Positions 52,766 through 61,800 of a DNA stretch of 64,000 nt are shown piece after piece. This stretch comes from RGIG8745 sp045576655. Its GTDB lineage: Bacteria; Bacteroidota; Bacteroidia; Bacteroidales; Bacteroidaceae. A program made the translations under genes and the position numbers. Where the stretch lies: contig JAZNGW010000046.1 in the NCBI GenBank assembly GCA_045576655.1, positions 18,859-82,858 of the forward strand. The letters run 5' to 3'. The number at the start of each line of letters is the position of its first letter. The first letter of the stretch is position 1. The notes beneath the pieces are model-generated. The model was given only the letters and a program-made list of their open reading frames with translations. It was not told the DNA's origin and did not search any database.

Positions 52766-53161
52766 GGGGTTGATTGGATTTGACAGCGGGATGAGGTGGT
52801 ACGTAAGCATGCAGAGCGTCGTTGGTTGGCTCTTAAATCCCAGCTCTCAAAGAATTATCTGGCGAAAACAGATTTGCTCTCGCTGCCTAATCGAAGTATA
52901 GTAGATCGGCTTTATTCCCTTGCCAGGCGAGGGAACGAGACATCGCCCTGAAAGCTATCCGTCCTGAAGCGTTCAGATCCGCGGTGCAGTAAAATCGGGA
53001 ATAGTCGGGCGCAGCCTCGTGCGTCGGATGAAGTTTTAGAGGATAAGGTCGCGATGGGTGGTCCGGGTCTTGTCGCGGCACGAAAACCGAAGGCCGGAAT
53101 AAGCATGTAGAAAGCGTATGGCTTCCTCGTTTGGACGAGGGTTCAATTCCCTCCAGCTCCA
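52766..53161 (+). ncRNA. ssrA: tmRNA (transfer-messenger RNA)
   Basis: The 5' end GGGGTTGATTGGATTTGACA and 3' end GAGGGTTCAATTCCCTC-CAGCTCC-A form the tRNA-like domain: acceptor GGGGTTG with CAGCTCC and a standard T-arm. The tag frame runs 52861-52890 and reads GENRFALAA then TAA, so stalled proteins get the usual LAA degradation tail. Bacteroidales tags are usually close to GENNYALAA. CCA is not encoded. A terminator follows at 53173. Frames read as protein across this gene are false. Confidence 0.96.
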
Positions 53162-53172
53162 CTGAAACACAA

Positions 53173-53214
53173 CAAAGGGTGTACGGCATCACGTCGCACA
53201 CCCTTTGCTTTTTT
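53173..53214 (+). terminator. Terminator of tmRNA
   Basis: CAAAGGGTGT (53173-53182) pairs with ACACCCTTTG (53198-53207), then C and six T. Confidence 0.9.
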
Positions 53215-53227
53215 ATAGTCGTTTCCT

Positions 53228-53638
53228 CTATTTTGCTCCTCGTCTGAAACGCCTACCAAGATATCGGTCAAGACAGACAAAAAAGGTCAGACAGACTACT
53301 GTGGCTATGACAGAAACGACACTTCCGCCGCCATCGTGCGGTTCGTGGGCGACCTCCTGCCTTGCAAAAGCGTCAAACATACTGCTTAAGGAGTTCCACA
53401 AAGCCTTAAAGTCGACAAGCAAGACAAGAACCGCCACTCCTGCCATGCACGAGGCTGCACAGAAGACGGCAGCCACGACTCTACTGCGGCGTTCCATGCG
53501 TTCCTTCTCGTGTCGCACCTTCTCGATTGCCACAAACGGGAAGTTGTGCGGATATTTCACTGCACTCCGTTCTTCATTGAGCATGACAGCACGCCTCAAT
53601 GCTGAATCGGTCTTTGCCTTCGCTTTAATCTCATCCAT
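53228..53638 (-). CDS. Small two-helix membrane protein in sigma factor operon
   Basis: 136 residues: a charged helical N-terminal part (about 1-52, EKVRHEKERMERR), then two membrane helices (about 55-75 and 108-125) and a basic tail. Its start overlaps the sigma factor stop by eight bases. The place and shape suit an anti-sigma factor or a partner of one, but no zinc anti-sigma motif is seen. Confidence 0.6.
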   Translation of the reverse strand: MDEIKAKAKTDSALRRAVMLNEERSAVKYPHNFPFVAIEKVRHEKERMERRSRVVAAVFCAASCMAGVAVLVLLVDFKALWNSLSSMFDAFARQEVAHEPHDGGGSVVSVIATVVCLTFFVCLDRYLGRRFRRGAK

Positions 53639-54197
53639 TTCTGCTAAATGTTTTAATCAGTAAATACAATCGCTTGCGCACCCTATACAAGCGTTGCGCC
53701 ACGCTGTTCTCCTTAATCGACATGATATAGGCGATGTCACGCACGGAACGGTCGTCATAGTAATAGAGCGAAATGAGCGTCCTGTCCTCGGCTGTCAACA
53801 TATCGATTGCCTTCTGCAGCTGCGCCACATTGTCCTCGTCGTCCGTCAGCATCAATTCGTCGACCATGCCGTCTGTCACTTCTGCCAGCTGACTTTCATC
53901 AACATCAACCGTCAGCTCGCGCTTAGACTTTCTCAAATGCTCTACCGCACAGTTGTAGGCGATGCGGCTTACCCATGTGGAGAACGACGAACGGAAGTCG
54001 AACGACTCCAATCGAGTGAACGCCTTGACGAAAGCATCCTGCGCCACCTCCTCCACATCCATCTGCTGCGGAACAAGTCGCGACACGAGGGCAAGCACTT
54101 GTCGCCCGTACTTTTCGAGGAAATAGCCAAACTCCTCAGTACGACCGGCAAGCACCTGCCCTATCAGTTTCCTTTCGTCAACGCCCATTCTAATCAT
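53631..54197 (-). CDS. ECF-type RNA polymerase sigma factor
   Basis: 188 residues. Region 2 is EEFGYFLEKYGRQVLALVSR through EEVAQDAFVKAFTRLESFD and FSTWVSRIAYNCAVEHLRK; region 4 is DMLTAEDRTLISLYYYDDRS with the HTH VRDIAYIMSIKENSVAQRLYR. It is translationally coupled to the small membrane gene downstream and preceded by a DUF6249-like membrane gene. Probably an envelope-stress regulator held by one of these. Confidence 0.88.
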   Translation of the reverse strand: MIRMGVDERKLIGQVLAGRTEEFGYFLEKYGRQVLALVSRLVPQQMDVEEVAQDAFVKAFTRLESFDFRSSFSTWVSRIAYNCAVEHLRKSKRELTVDVDESQLAEVTDGMVDELMLTDDEDNVAQLQKAIDMLTAEDRTLISLYYYDDRSVRDIAYIMSIKENSVAQRLYRVRKRLYLLIKTFSRNG

Positions 54198-54215
54198 CAG
54201 CTTTTATGCTCTCTC

Positions 54216-54644
54216 CTACTCTTCCAGCTTCTTCTCCTCCTTGCGGTCGATGAAGTAAGCTATCAGCATACCCAATCCACCAAAGAGGCAGACGCTTGCG
54301 ATGTAGACCACGGAAACAACTTCTGAGTTGCACACTTCCCAATGATGACGGTTTGTGATATACTCCTCTCCAACCAGTACATAATTGATGAAGAAACCCA
54401 CCAGCACTCCCACTCCGATGCCAAGCACCAACAGGGCGGCACGAATGCTCGTATGGTTCTTCATGCGGAAGATGTTAGCCATCCCCGTATTGCCCAAGTA
54501 TTCGTTCAAATACTTGCTCACATCAGCCTTGCCTACCTCTGCTATCTTATCGATAAGCATCTTGCGCTCGCCCTTGCGGACAAAGAGTTCAAAAACCATG
54601 TAAATGAAACTGAACACGATAAACGTAACGATTACTTCATTCAT
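54216..54644 (-). CDS. Membrane protein, DUF6249-like
   Basis: 142 residues with three membrane helices (about 3-19, 66-90, 110-131) and a charged loop between the first two (KGERKMLIDKIAEVGKADV). Resembles DUF6249 proteins that stand beside ECF sigma genes in Bacteroidetes. First gene of the three-gene operon, 18 bp before the sigma factor. Family name given with reserve. Confidence 0.6.
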   Translation of the reverse strand: MNEVIVTFIVFSFIYMVFELFVRKGERKMLIDKIAEVGKADVSKYLNEYLGNTGMANIFRMKNHTSIRAALLVLGIGVGVLVGFFINYVLVGEEYITNRHHWEVCNSEVVSVVYIASVCLFGGLGMLIAYFIDRKEEKKLEE

Positions 54645-54899
54645 AATAAATCCATTTTTTATTGATTAATTAATAGTTTGTTGCTTTCTATCCTTATAGA
54701 CGTGACGGCGGTGAAAATATTACGCTCCCGAAGAAACTTTTTCTTTGTTTTCATCAAAAAAAGTGTGGAAACAAGCATTTGCTTGCCCCTTCGCCTGCGC
54801 TGCAACGAGCACCAACAAGCAACTAACCCTCTGACTCTCAGGAATTAGTCAGCACCACTCCGCTCAAAAGTCATCAGAACCTCGCTCGAAACTTTTCAA

Positions 54900-55014
54900 C
54901 CCCTCGGAGAAAACTATAAATTAAACTTATATTTATAAGAATAAAACTAATATTTATATAAATAAAATCATTATTCTTACAAATATTACTTTTATTTATA
55001 CTTTTCAGCGAGCA
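54900..55014. repeat. Nested AT-rich palindromic element, copy D
   Basis: Left border CCCCTCGGAG and right border CAGCGAG are those of copy B; the core reads as in copy C, so on reversal the copy resembles A. Slightly more diverged in the core (TTATAAG, TTATTCTT). Confidence 0.88.
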
Positions 55015-55047
55015 GGCAGCGAATTTGCACTGTGGTTTAACGAATTT

Positions 55048-55181
55048 GGTTGACCTTTTCCGTCTTATTTATATCTTAGGTTGACTTGGTTTAAGATTAG
55101 TTTTAAATTTAGTTGACTATGTTTTTGCTTAGTTGTGTTTTGGGTTGACCATTGTGGTTGTTATTTGCTATATTGGTTGAC
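55048..55181 (+). repeat. Phased GGTTGAC motif array
   Basis: GGTTGAC starts at 55048, 55079, 55143 and 55175 and AGTTGAC at 55111: steps of 31, 32, 32 and 32 bp. The sequence between is T-rich and not conserved. About three helical turns per step would place all motifs on one face of the helix. Confidence 0.75.
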
Positions 55182-55446
55182 TGCTGGCACTTATGCAGCC
55201 TGCAGCGGTAGTTTAACGGACATGGATCTGTAGAGGGAAGTGATTATTTAACTTTGGAATGTAAATATTTAGAGCGCAACCCCCACACCACATTTGAAAT
55301 TAGGATTGTACGAAGATTGGGACATAAGATGCTATTTTTATCATAAAAAGTCTTTTATGTGACGAAAAAAGACTATATTTGTGACGATATCATTAAATTT
55401 ATTAACCACTAAACAAAAGCCTATGAAATAAATTTTGCACATTACG

Positions 55447-55645
55447 TATGTGCATTTTAGACATATTGGAAAAGCGTTTATTAGCTTAATCTTGTTTTGA
55501 AACTTCGACACTTTCAAATCCGTCAAGAGTAAAGCAATGACGCTCACGCCTATGGCGTGGGCTTTACTCGTATATTTGACGGATAGGTAGTCGAAGACCT
55601 CAAAACAGATATTGCAGAGTTTTGTCCGCGCTTTTTATGCACATA
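55447..55645 (-). repeat. ~200-bp structured element with terminal inverted repeats, copy H2
   Basis: Ends TATGTGCA (55447-55454) and TGCACATA (55638-55645). On the minus strand it has the same blocks as H1: AAAAAGCGCGGA (55625-55636), CTACCTA (55584-55590), AAGCCCACGCC (55554-55564) and AAACGCTTTTCCAATATGT (within 55461-55487). The stem blocks TTCGAC/GTCGAA, ATCCGTCAA/TTGACGGAT and GAGTAAAGC/GCTTTACTC differ in sequence from H1 but pair. It lies directly upstream of the small exported-protein cluster. Confidence 0.75.
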
Positions 55646-55704
55646 TATGAAGTAACATTTATAGGACAAATTAATAAATACAAACAATAAAAAATCACAG
55701 AATT

Positions 55705-56070
55705 ATGAAAAAAATATCATTATTACTTATGTTTGTCATAAGTTTATTTACAATTGTTTATGCTAGCACAAACTCAACAACAAATAGCATTAATAGTACT
55801 TACAACGAAAGACCAACAACAGTTTCATCTACCCAAACACTAACATATGGGAATGAGAAAATAACTTTTTACTCGAACGGGAATTGGTCTGGCACAGATG
55901 AAAGCACGTATGTTTCTGGCACTTACAAAATCGCCGACAAGAATAAAATATACTTATACCCTACAGGTACTAACTCGTATTTAGAATGCAGATGTATTTG
56001 CACTTACGTTATAAGTTCAAGAACATGGAGAATTAATCAAATAATTTTCAACGGATATACTTACAAATAA
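55705..56070 (+). CDS. Small secreted protein of unknown function
   Basis: 121 residues, signal peptide to about residue 20 (LFTIVYAS), then Ser/Thr/Asn-rich sequence (to 45) and a small beta domain (FYSNGNWSGTDESTYVSGTY). No family recognised. AT-rich codons. First of three short exported genes spaced by 3 and 13 bp. Confidence 0.6.
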   Translation: MKKISLLLMFVISLFTIVYASTNSTTNSINSTYNERPTTVSSTQTLTYGNEKITFYSNGNWSGTDESTYVSGTYKIADKNKIYLYPTGTNSYLECRCICTYVISSRTWRINQIIFNGYTYK

Positions 56071-56073
56071 AAT

Positions 56074-56232
56074 ATGGTAAACTCAGTAAAAACTATTGGT
56101 AAAATTTTACTAATAACATTCATCGCAACGATATTATTACAATCTTGTGGAAGTTTAGCTGACAATCCCTATTATCAAGAAGGCTACAGACAAGGCTGGA
56201 ATATGACTGCTCCATCTGAATACAGATACTAA
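56074..56232 (+). CDS. Very small lipoprotein (52 residues)
   Basis: A short frame with a signal peptide and lipobox (TILLQSCGS; Cys25), then DNPYYQEGYRQGWNMT. It fits between the genes on each side with gaps of 3 and 13 bp, which supports that it is real. Function unknown. Confidence 0.6.
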   Translation: MVNSVKTIGKILLITFIATILLQSCGSLADNPYYQEGYRQGWNMTAPSEYRY

Positions 56233-56245
56233 AAGTAGAAACAGT

Positions 56246-56854
56246 ATGACTAAAACATTAATCATATTTTTACTTCTATCACTTTCACATTCAGCCTATT
56301 CGCAATCCTCCTACACTTGCGACGCATGCAAAGGAAGTGGCAAAAAACCTATTCCATGCACTAACAGCAATTGTCACAATGGTGCAATATACTGTAGCAT
56401 CTGTGATTTCCGAGGAATCGTTGAAAGCACATGCACATCGTGCCATGGAAACGGGATTATAAATAAAAGCATAAAAGAAACATGCCCAGATTGCAATGGA
56501 ACTAGGTACACTCGTGTGCCCCAAGAAACCCCATGCTCATGTCGTGGAGGCAAAAGGCCACAACGAAGCAGAGGAGGAGAAACCATTTATATTGATTGTA
56601 ATAGATGTAATGGAACCGGAATGCTTATCTCATATTTCAATGCAGGTTGTAGGCCTTGTGGAGGCAGAGGTTACAAAACTCTAAATGTACAAGAGCAATG
56701 CAATACATGCAATGGGAAAGGCACATCAAAAAGCACATGCACCCGTTGCGACGGCAAGGGATGCTATGTATGCAGTACCTGTTCTGGTTACGGCAGTTTA
56801 ACGGGAACTTGTGATATTTGCAAGGGTTTTGGCAGAATTTATGCTAAAGATTAA
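56246..56854 (+). CDS. Exported Cys-rich zinc-finger protein (DnaJ-type CxxCxGxG)
   Basis: 202 residues, signal peptide ending AYSQ, then some ten CxxC knots of the DnaJ central-domain type: CDACKGSG, CTSCHGNG, CPDCNGTR, CNRCNGTG, CNTCNGKG, CTRCDGKG, CDICKGFG. DnaJ zinc modules are normally cytosolic and joined to a J domain; here there is none and the protein is exported. Possible uses are metal binding or disulfide-linked surface structure. It is the last gene of the small AT-rich operon. Confidence 0.7.
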   Translation: MTKTLIIFLLLSLSHSAYSQSSYTCDACKGSGKKPIPCTNSNCHNGAIYCSICDFRGIVESTCTSCHGNGIINKSIKETCPDCNGTRYTRVPQETPCSCRGGKRPQRSRGGETIYIDCNRCNGTGMLISYFNAGCRPCGGRGYKTLNVQEQCNTCNGKGTSKSTCTRCDGKGCYVCSTCSGYGSLTGTCDICKGFGRIYAKD

Positions 56855-56902
56855 CTTTGCTATATAGACACTGAAGAATAATCCAAAGATTAATTTTAAA
56901 GA

Positions 56903-56936
56903 GGAGGGTCCAGCAATGAAACCCTCCTTTTGTTTT
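56903..56936 (+). terminator. Terminator of the small exported-protein operon
   Basis: GGAGGGT (56903-56909) pairs with ACCCTCC (56921-56927), followed by TTTTGTTTTT. Confidence 0.85.
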
Positions 56937-56948
56937 TAATTACTTCAC

Positions 56949-56983
56949 AAAAAAGACTGGCAGGAAACCGTTCCCGCCAGTCT
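56949..56983 (-). terminator. Terminator of ridA
   Basis: On the minus strand AGACTGGC pairs with GCCAGTCT and is followed by five or more T. Confidence 0.85.
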
Positions 56984-57027
56984 AAAGGTTCTATAGGTTA
57001 TGCTTGCTAATGCGCACCTTGCTCCAA

Positions 57028-57402
57028 TTAGATTTCAGCTATCACTTCCACTTCTACAAGGACGTTCTTAGGCAGAGTCTTCACTGCCACGCATGAACGA
57101 GCAGGTTTGCTTGTGAAATACTCGGCATAGACTGCATTAAACGCTGCGAAGTCGGCCATGTCGCTCAAGAAGCAAGTTGTCTTGATGACCTTGTCGAATG
57201 ATGTGCCAGCCTCTTCGAGCACTGCGGCGAGGTTCTTCATCACCTGAGTGGCCTGGCCTGTGATGTCAGTTGCCTCTACCTCTCCCGATGCCGGATTGAT
57301 AGGTATCTGTCCTGAAGTGAACAACATGTTTCCGCACTTTATGGCCTGTGAGTAAGGGCCTATAGCCGCAGGGGCGTTGCTTGTGTAAACTTTCTCTAAC
57401 AT
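57028..57402 (-). CDS. ridA: RidA family reactive-intermediate deaminase
   Basis: 124 residues with the family motifs APAAIGPYSQAIK, LFTSGQIPINPASGE, TTCFLSDMADF and the end RSCVAVKTLPKNVLVEVE, with the Arg that binds the substrate carboxylate. RidA hydrolyses enamine/imine products of PLP enzymes such as threonine dehydratase, and ilvA lies directly upstream (50 bp) on the same strand, a functional pairing. Confidence 0.93.
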   Translation of the reverse strand: MLEKVYTSNAPAAIGPYSQAIKCGNMLFTSGQIPINPASGEVEATDITGQATQVMKNLAAVLEEAGTSFDKVIKTTCFLSDMADFAAFNAVYAEYFTSKPARSCVAVKTLPKNVLVEVEVIAEI

Positions 57403-57452
57403 AATCAGTGTTTTAGTTTGTTTGTATCAATAGTTTTTATTTCGCATCTCTG

Positions 57453-58649
57453 TTAATCCAAAAGTTTCAGTCCGGCATCTTTCAACGCCTGTTTGATACA
57501 GTTGGTGTGCTCAAGATTCCTGGTCTCCAGATTCACATGCAGGAAACATCCGTTAATGTCCGTATTGGCATTGGTACGCTCGTGATGAACACCTACGACA
57601 TTGCCACCGCGCTCTGCTATTATGTGCGAAACGAGCTCCAGCTGCCCTGGCTTGTCAAGAAGCTCAATCTTCAGATGCGCATTGCGACCCGCCGTCATAA
57701 GTCCTCGCTTGATGACGCGGTCGAGGATGTTCACGTCGATGTTTCCGCCCGAAACAAGACAAACCACGTTCTTTCCCTCGACAGGCACCTTGTTGAACAT
57801 GGCTGCAGCCACTGCCACAGCACCGGCACCCTCTGCTATGAGTTTCTGCTCCTCAAGCATCGACAAGATAGCCGTCGACACCTCGTCGTCAGTGACAGTA
57901 ACAATTTCATCAACATATTTGCTGCAAAGTTCAAAAGTGTTCTTGCCTGGTTCCTTAACCGCTATACCGTCGGCAATGGTCGAAACAGACGCCAAACGCT
58001 CAATCTTCTTATTGTCGACCGACACTTTCATGCTCGGAGCGCCAGCCGACTGCACACCGTAGACCTTAATCTTAGGATTGAGCGACTTGATGGCGAAAGC
58101 AATACCCGAAATCAGGCCTCCACCGCCCACCGGCACTATCACCGCATCGATGTCGTCTTTCTGCTCTATAATCTCCAATGCGATAGTAGCCTGACCGGCA
58201 ATCACATCCACATCGTCAAACGGATGGATAAACGTATATCCATACTCATCCCTCAATTCAAGCGCACGCTTGTAGGCATCGTCATACACGCCTTTCACCA
58301 GGCATATCTCAGCACCGTAATTCCTCGTGGCCTCCACCTTGGAAATAGGCGCTCCGTCGGGCAAGCAGATGAGCGACTTGATGCCGTTCTTCGTTGCAGC
58401 CAGAGCCACACCCTGAGCATGATTGCCCGCCGAACAGGCGATCACGCCCTTTGCCTTCTCCTCCTCGGAAAGCTGCGAAATCTTGTAGTAAGACCCTCTC
58501 ACCTTGAACGAGCCCGTCAACTGCAAATTCTCCGGCTTGAGATAAATCTTGCACTTCGGGTTAATTTTAGGTGCATAAATGAGGTCCGTGCGGTAGATTG
58601 TATTCTTCAGCACATACGACGCATGGTAAATTTTATCGAGTGTCAGCAT
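57453..58649 (-). CDS. ilvA: Threonine ammonia-lyase with ACT domain
   Basis: 398 residues. PLP Lys49 in TGSFKVRGSYY, Asn loop CSAGNHAQGVALAA and the phosphate loop PVGGGGLISGIAFA. The C-terminal ~80 residues are an ACT domain (LLDKPGQLELVSHIIAERGGN), the short form seen in catabolic/biosynthetic single-ACT enzymes. It makes 2-oxobutanoate for isoleucine. A promoter lies at 58686-58716. Confidence 0.92.
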   Translation of the reverse strand: MLTLDKIYHASYVLKNTIYRTDLIYAPKINPKCKIYLKPENLQLTGSFKVRGSYYKISQLSEEEKAKGVIACSAGNHAQGVALAATKNGIKSLICLPDGAPISKVEATRNYGAEICLVKGVYDDAYKRALELRDEYGYTFIHPFDDVDVIAGQATIALEIIEQKDDIDAVIVPVGGGGLISGIAFAIKSLNPKIKVYGVQSAGAPSMKVSVDNKKIERLASVSTIADGIAVKEPGKNTFELCSKYVDEIVTVTDDEVSTAILSMLEEQKLIAEGAGAVAVAAAMFNKVPVEGKNVVCLVSGGNIDVNILDRVIKRGLMTAGRNAHLKIELLDKPGQLELVSHIIAERGGNVVGVHHERTNANTDINGCFLHVNLETRNLEHTNCIKQALKDAGLKLLD

Positions 58650-58685
58650 AGTTTTTACTGTTTTTTAGTTTTCAAAAAACTTACG

Positions 58686-58716
58686 CAAAAGTACAACTAT
58701 TTTAAAAATCTGCAAT
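58686..58716 (-). promoter_or_regulatory. Probable promoter of ilvA-ridA
   Basis: On the minus strand ATTG (58713-58716), 19 nt, TACTTTTG (58686-58693). Leader of about 30 nt. Confidence 0.7.
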
Positions 58717-58861
58717 AATACATCCTATATCATTGCGAAATCGAGACAAAAAGTCGTAAAAAAGCACACTTTGTTAGGAAAAACGCACACTAATACATAT
58801 ATTTGTAACAAATACAGGTGAAATGCACAACATTCTTTAAATTAATCTTAAAATCTTTCTA

Positions 58862-61800
58862 ATGAAAAAAATTTTACTCTTCTGCCTTACGCTGATGAGC
58901 ATTGTCTGCGCCAAGGCACAGAACACACAGACCTCAAGCAGTTCTATGACTGCAGGTTCGTGGTCAGTACGTGTTCCTTTCGACATAGATGACGAAGGAA
59001 AGGAATACCAGTTCATGTTCGGTATGGGAGGATGGTCTTGGGACTTCTTCGCCTACCAGCAGCGCAACCATGCAGGCAAGGAGAACATGCAGATTGCCCG
59101 CGTAGGATGCACGCTGCCTTTCAGTGAGGCATACACCACTCTGCCAGCTTCAGTGAAAAACACTCTGAGCACAGAACTTAACAACACCTCGCAGACTGGA
59201 GTGAGAAAGGTTTTCTTTCTGCCAGGCATCGGCAACGTCGGTACAGAACAGGGCGACGCTACGAGCAAACCGACATGGAGCACCGAGCAACGCGAAAACT
59301 ACGTAAATAACATCGTACTCGCAGCCGAGTACATCATCAGCCGAGGCTACGAGATCTTCGGTGTGGCACCGTTCAACGAACCGGACTTCGAAACCACATG
59401 GACGGGAAATGCAAGCAACTACAACGCCGTATCTGCCATCATGCAGACAAAGCCGTTGCTTGCAGGCAAGATAGTAGGTCCGAGCACGCTCAACAGTTCC
59501 GAGGCTCCGAAGTGGTACACCACAGTCAAGAACAATATCAACTACGCCAACACTCACCAGTTGGCCGGTGGCAAATGGAGCGAATACATCGGTTTTTGGG
59601 ATCAGGCATACAATGACGGTAAACTCCCAGTTGCCGACGAGATGCACAACGTGATGGAGGCTATGGTCTGCATCAACCACGGCGGTGTGGCTGGCACTTG
59701 GTGGGGATGGGACGGCATCACCCGAGGCGAATACATCCGCATGATCAACGGCGGCGTGCAACTCAACTACAAGGAGCGCCCTAACGAGTGGATGGTGGCA
59801 TCAGTAAACAAGTACAAGGAGGAAGGTGGCAGAGTCGAAGCGTTCATCGGAACATCCGAGCGCCAGGCCGTGAAGTCCTCCTTCACATTCGTATCGAAAG
59901 ACCGCCTCGCCTACTACGACGGCAAGGGGCCTTACTACGACTATACACAGAACGTGCCAGGAGGTGCCAAGGGCAGCTACCAGAACGGACAGACCAATGC
60001 CGAGCGCCTCATCATCATCAGTACAGGCGAGGACGTGCCTGTCGAGCAGGTGAACGGCAAGTACAAGATTGTCAGCAAGGTCAGCGGCAAGGTCCTCTCT
60101 ATGAACGGCGGAGCAGCTGCACGCGGCAACGTACTCCAGTACGCCGACGGTGCTCTGAAAAATCAGACATGGGACGTCTACCCTATCGACAGTCTCACTG
60201 TTCCTGACTTCAGCTATGTCGTAATCCGCAACTCCAACACCTCGGGCGTACAGCTCTACCTCGACGCCGAAGCATGGAAGATGGAGAGCGGAGCCAACGT
60301 CAGCGTGTGGTCCGACAACGACGACGCCACATGTCCTCCTAACGGATGGCAGAGATGGCACCTGCGCTATGCGGGCAACGGTTACTACCACGTAATCAAC
60401 CACAACACAGGTCTGTACATGGGCGTGCAGAACGCCAGCACAAGCAACGGAGCCAACGTATGCGAAATGACTAACGACGGCACAGACAAACTGCTCTGGA
60501 AATTCATCCCAGCTGATAGCAAGGTAGAGACAGAAGCTCCGTCAAAACCTGCCGGACTCAAGGCTACTCCTGAATCTGGATCGGTTCTGCTCGAATGGGA
60601 TGCTAACGCAGAGGAGGACATCTGCGGCTACATGGTCTATCGCTACAACAACGAGGTTTCCATCTGGGAGTGCATCGGCCGCAAGGTCAAGGGCACATCG
60701 TTCCGCGACAACACATGCCGCAAGGGACAGCCGCTCAAATACAAGGTCAAGGCTCTCGACGCTGCTTACAACCTGAGCGACGCTTCCGACGAGATCGAGT
60801 CGGCTACAACGACCGGCAACGCGCTCATCGCTTCATGGAGCGGACGCTCTGTAAAGGACTCTTCGCCTAACAAGATGCACGCAGTCATAAGCGGAGCCAC
60901 ACTAAAGGAAGACAACGAGCACGCATCATTCAGTTTTGACGGAACTGACGATTTCATCAAGCTCCCTTACCACTCAGGCGACATGAGCAGCATGACATTC
61001 AGTGCATGGGTCAAGGGCAGCAGCACATCTGCATGGCAGCGCATTTTCGACTTCGGCAACGGCGAAGATGAATACCTCTTCCTCGCTGCACGCAACGGCG
61101 ACGGCAAGGTGCGCTTCGAAATCAAGAAGAACGGCATAGTACAGGGGCTCGACGCTGCTGCAATCACTAACGGTACATGGACACACGTGGCCGTGACTAT
61201 TGCCAAGAACGACGTGAAGATCTACCTCAACGGCGAGGAGAGCGCTGCATCGACTAGCATCGACATCACTCCTGCCGACGTCATCCCAGCTGTGTCATAC
61301 CTCGGACGCTCACAGTTCGACACCGACCCTGCATTCAAGGGCCTCATGAGCGACGTGCGCATATACAACTACCCTCTTACGGCTGACGAAATCAAGGCTC
61401 TGTCAGAAATCACATCCAACCTCGGAGGCTACGACATCACAGCCGAGCGCATACCAGGCATAGCAGAGGACATCAGCAACTGGACCGTTACGGGCAACTG
61501 GGCAACATGGACAGGCGATGCCGACGGCAACGGCCTGACAGTGCCATATCTCCGAATCGGCGAAAGTGGTACAAGCCGCGTATCCAAGACGCTGAACTTC
61601 CTGCCTGAGGGCTCTTACAAGATAAGCGCAGCCTGCATGTCTTATTACAAGTCGACATGGCTCGAAGGCAACGCTACAGGCATCACTCTCTTCGGCAACG
61701 AAACAACTACGACTGTCAACACAAAGAGCAAAAAGGCAGCAAAGACACTCAGCATAACTGCTAATGTATCAGCTGACAACACTCTCGAATTCGGTATCGA

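Noticed and set aside
52887..53201. Minus-strand frame across the tmRNA
   Set aside because: The bases belong to tmRNA, proven by its tRNA-like ends and tag frame.
55048..55181. CRISPR array at 31-32 bp spacing
   Set aside because: Only seven bases are conserved per unit; CRISPR repeats are longer, and no cas gene is in the window.
57507..58718. Long open frame opposite ilvA
   Set aside because: Its protein is His/Arg-rich with no family features, as expected for the complement of a real gene; ilvA has all catalytic motifs.
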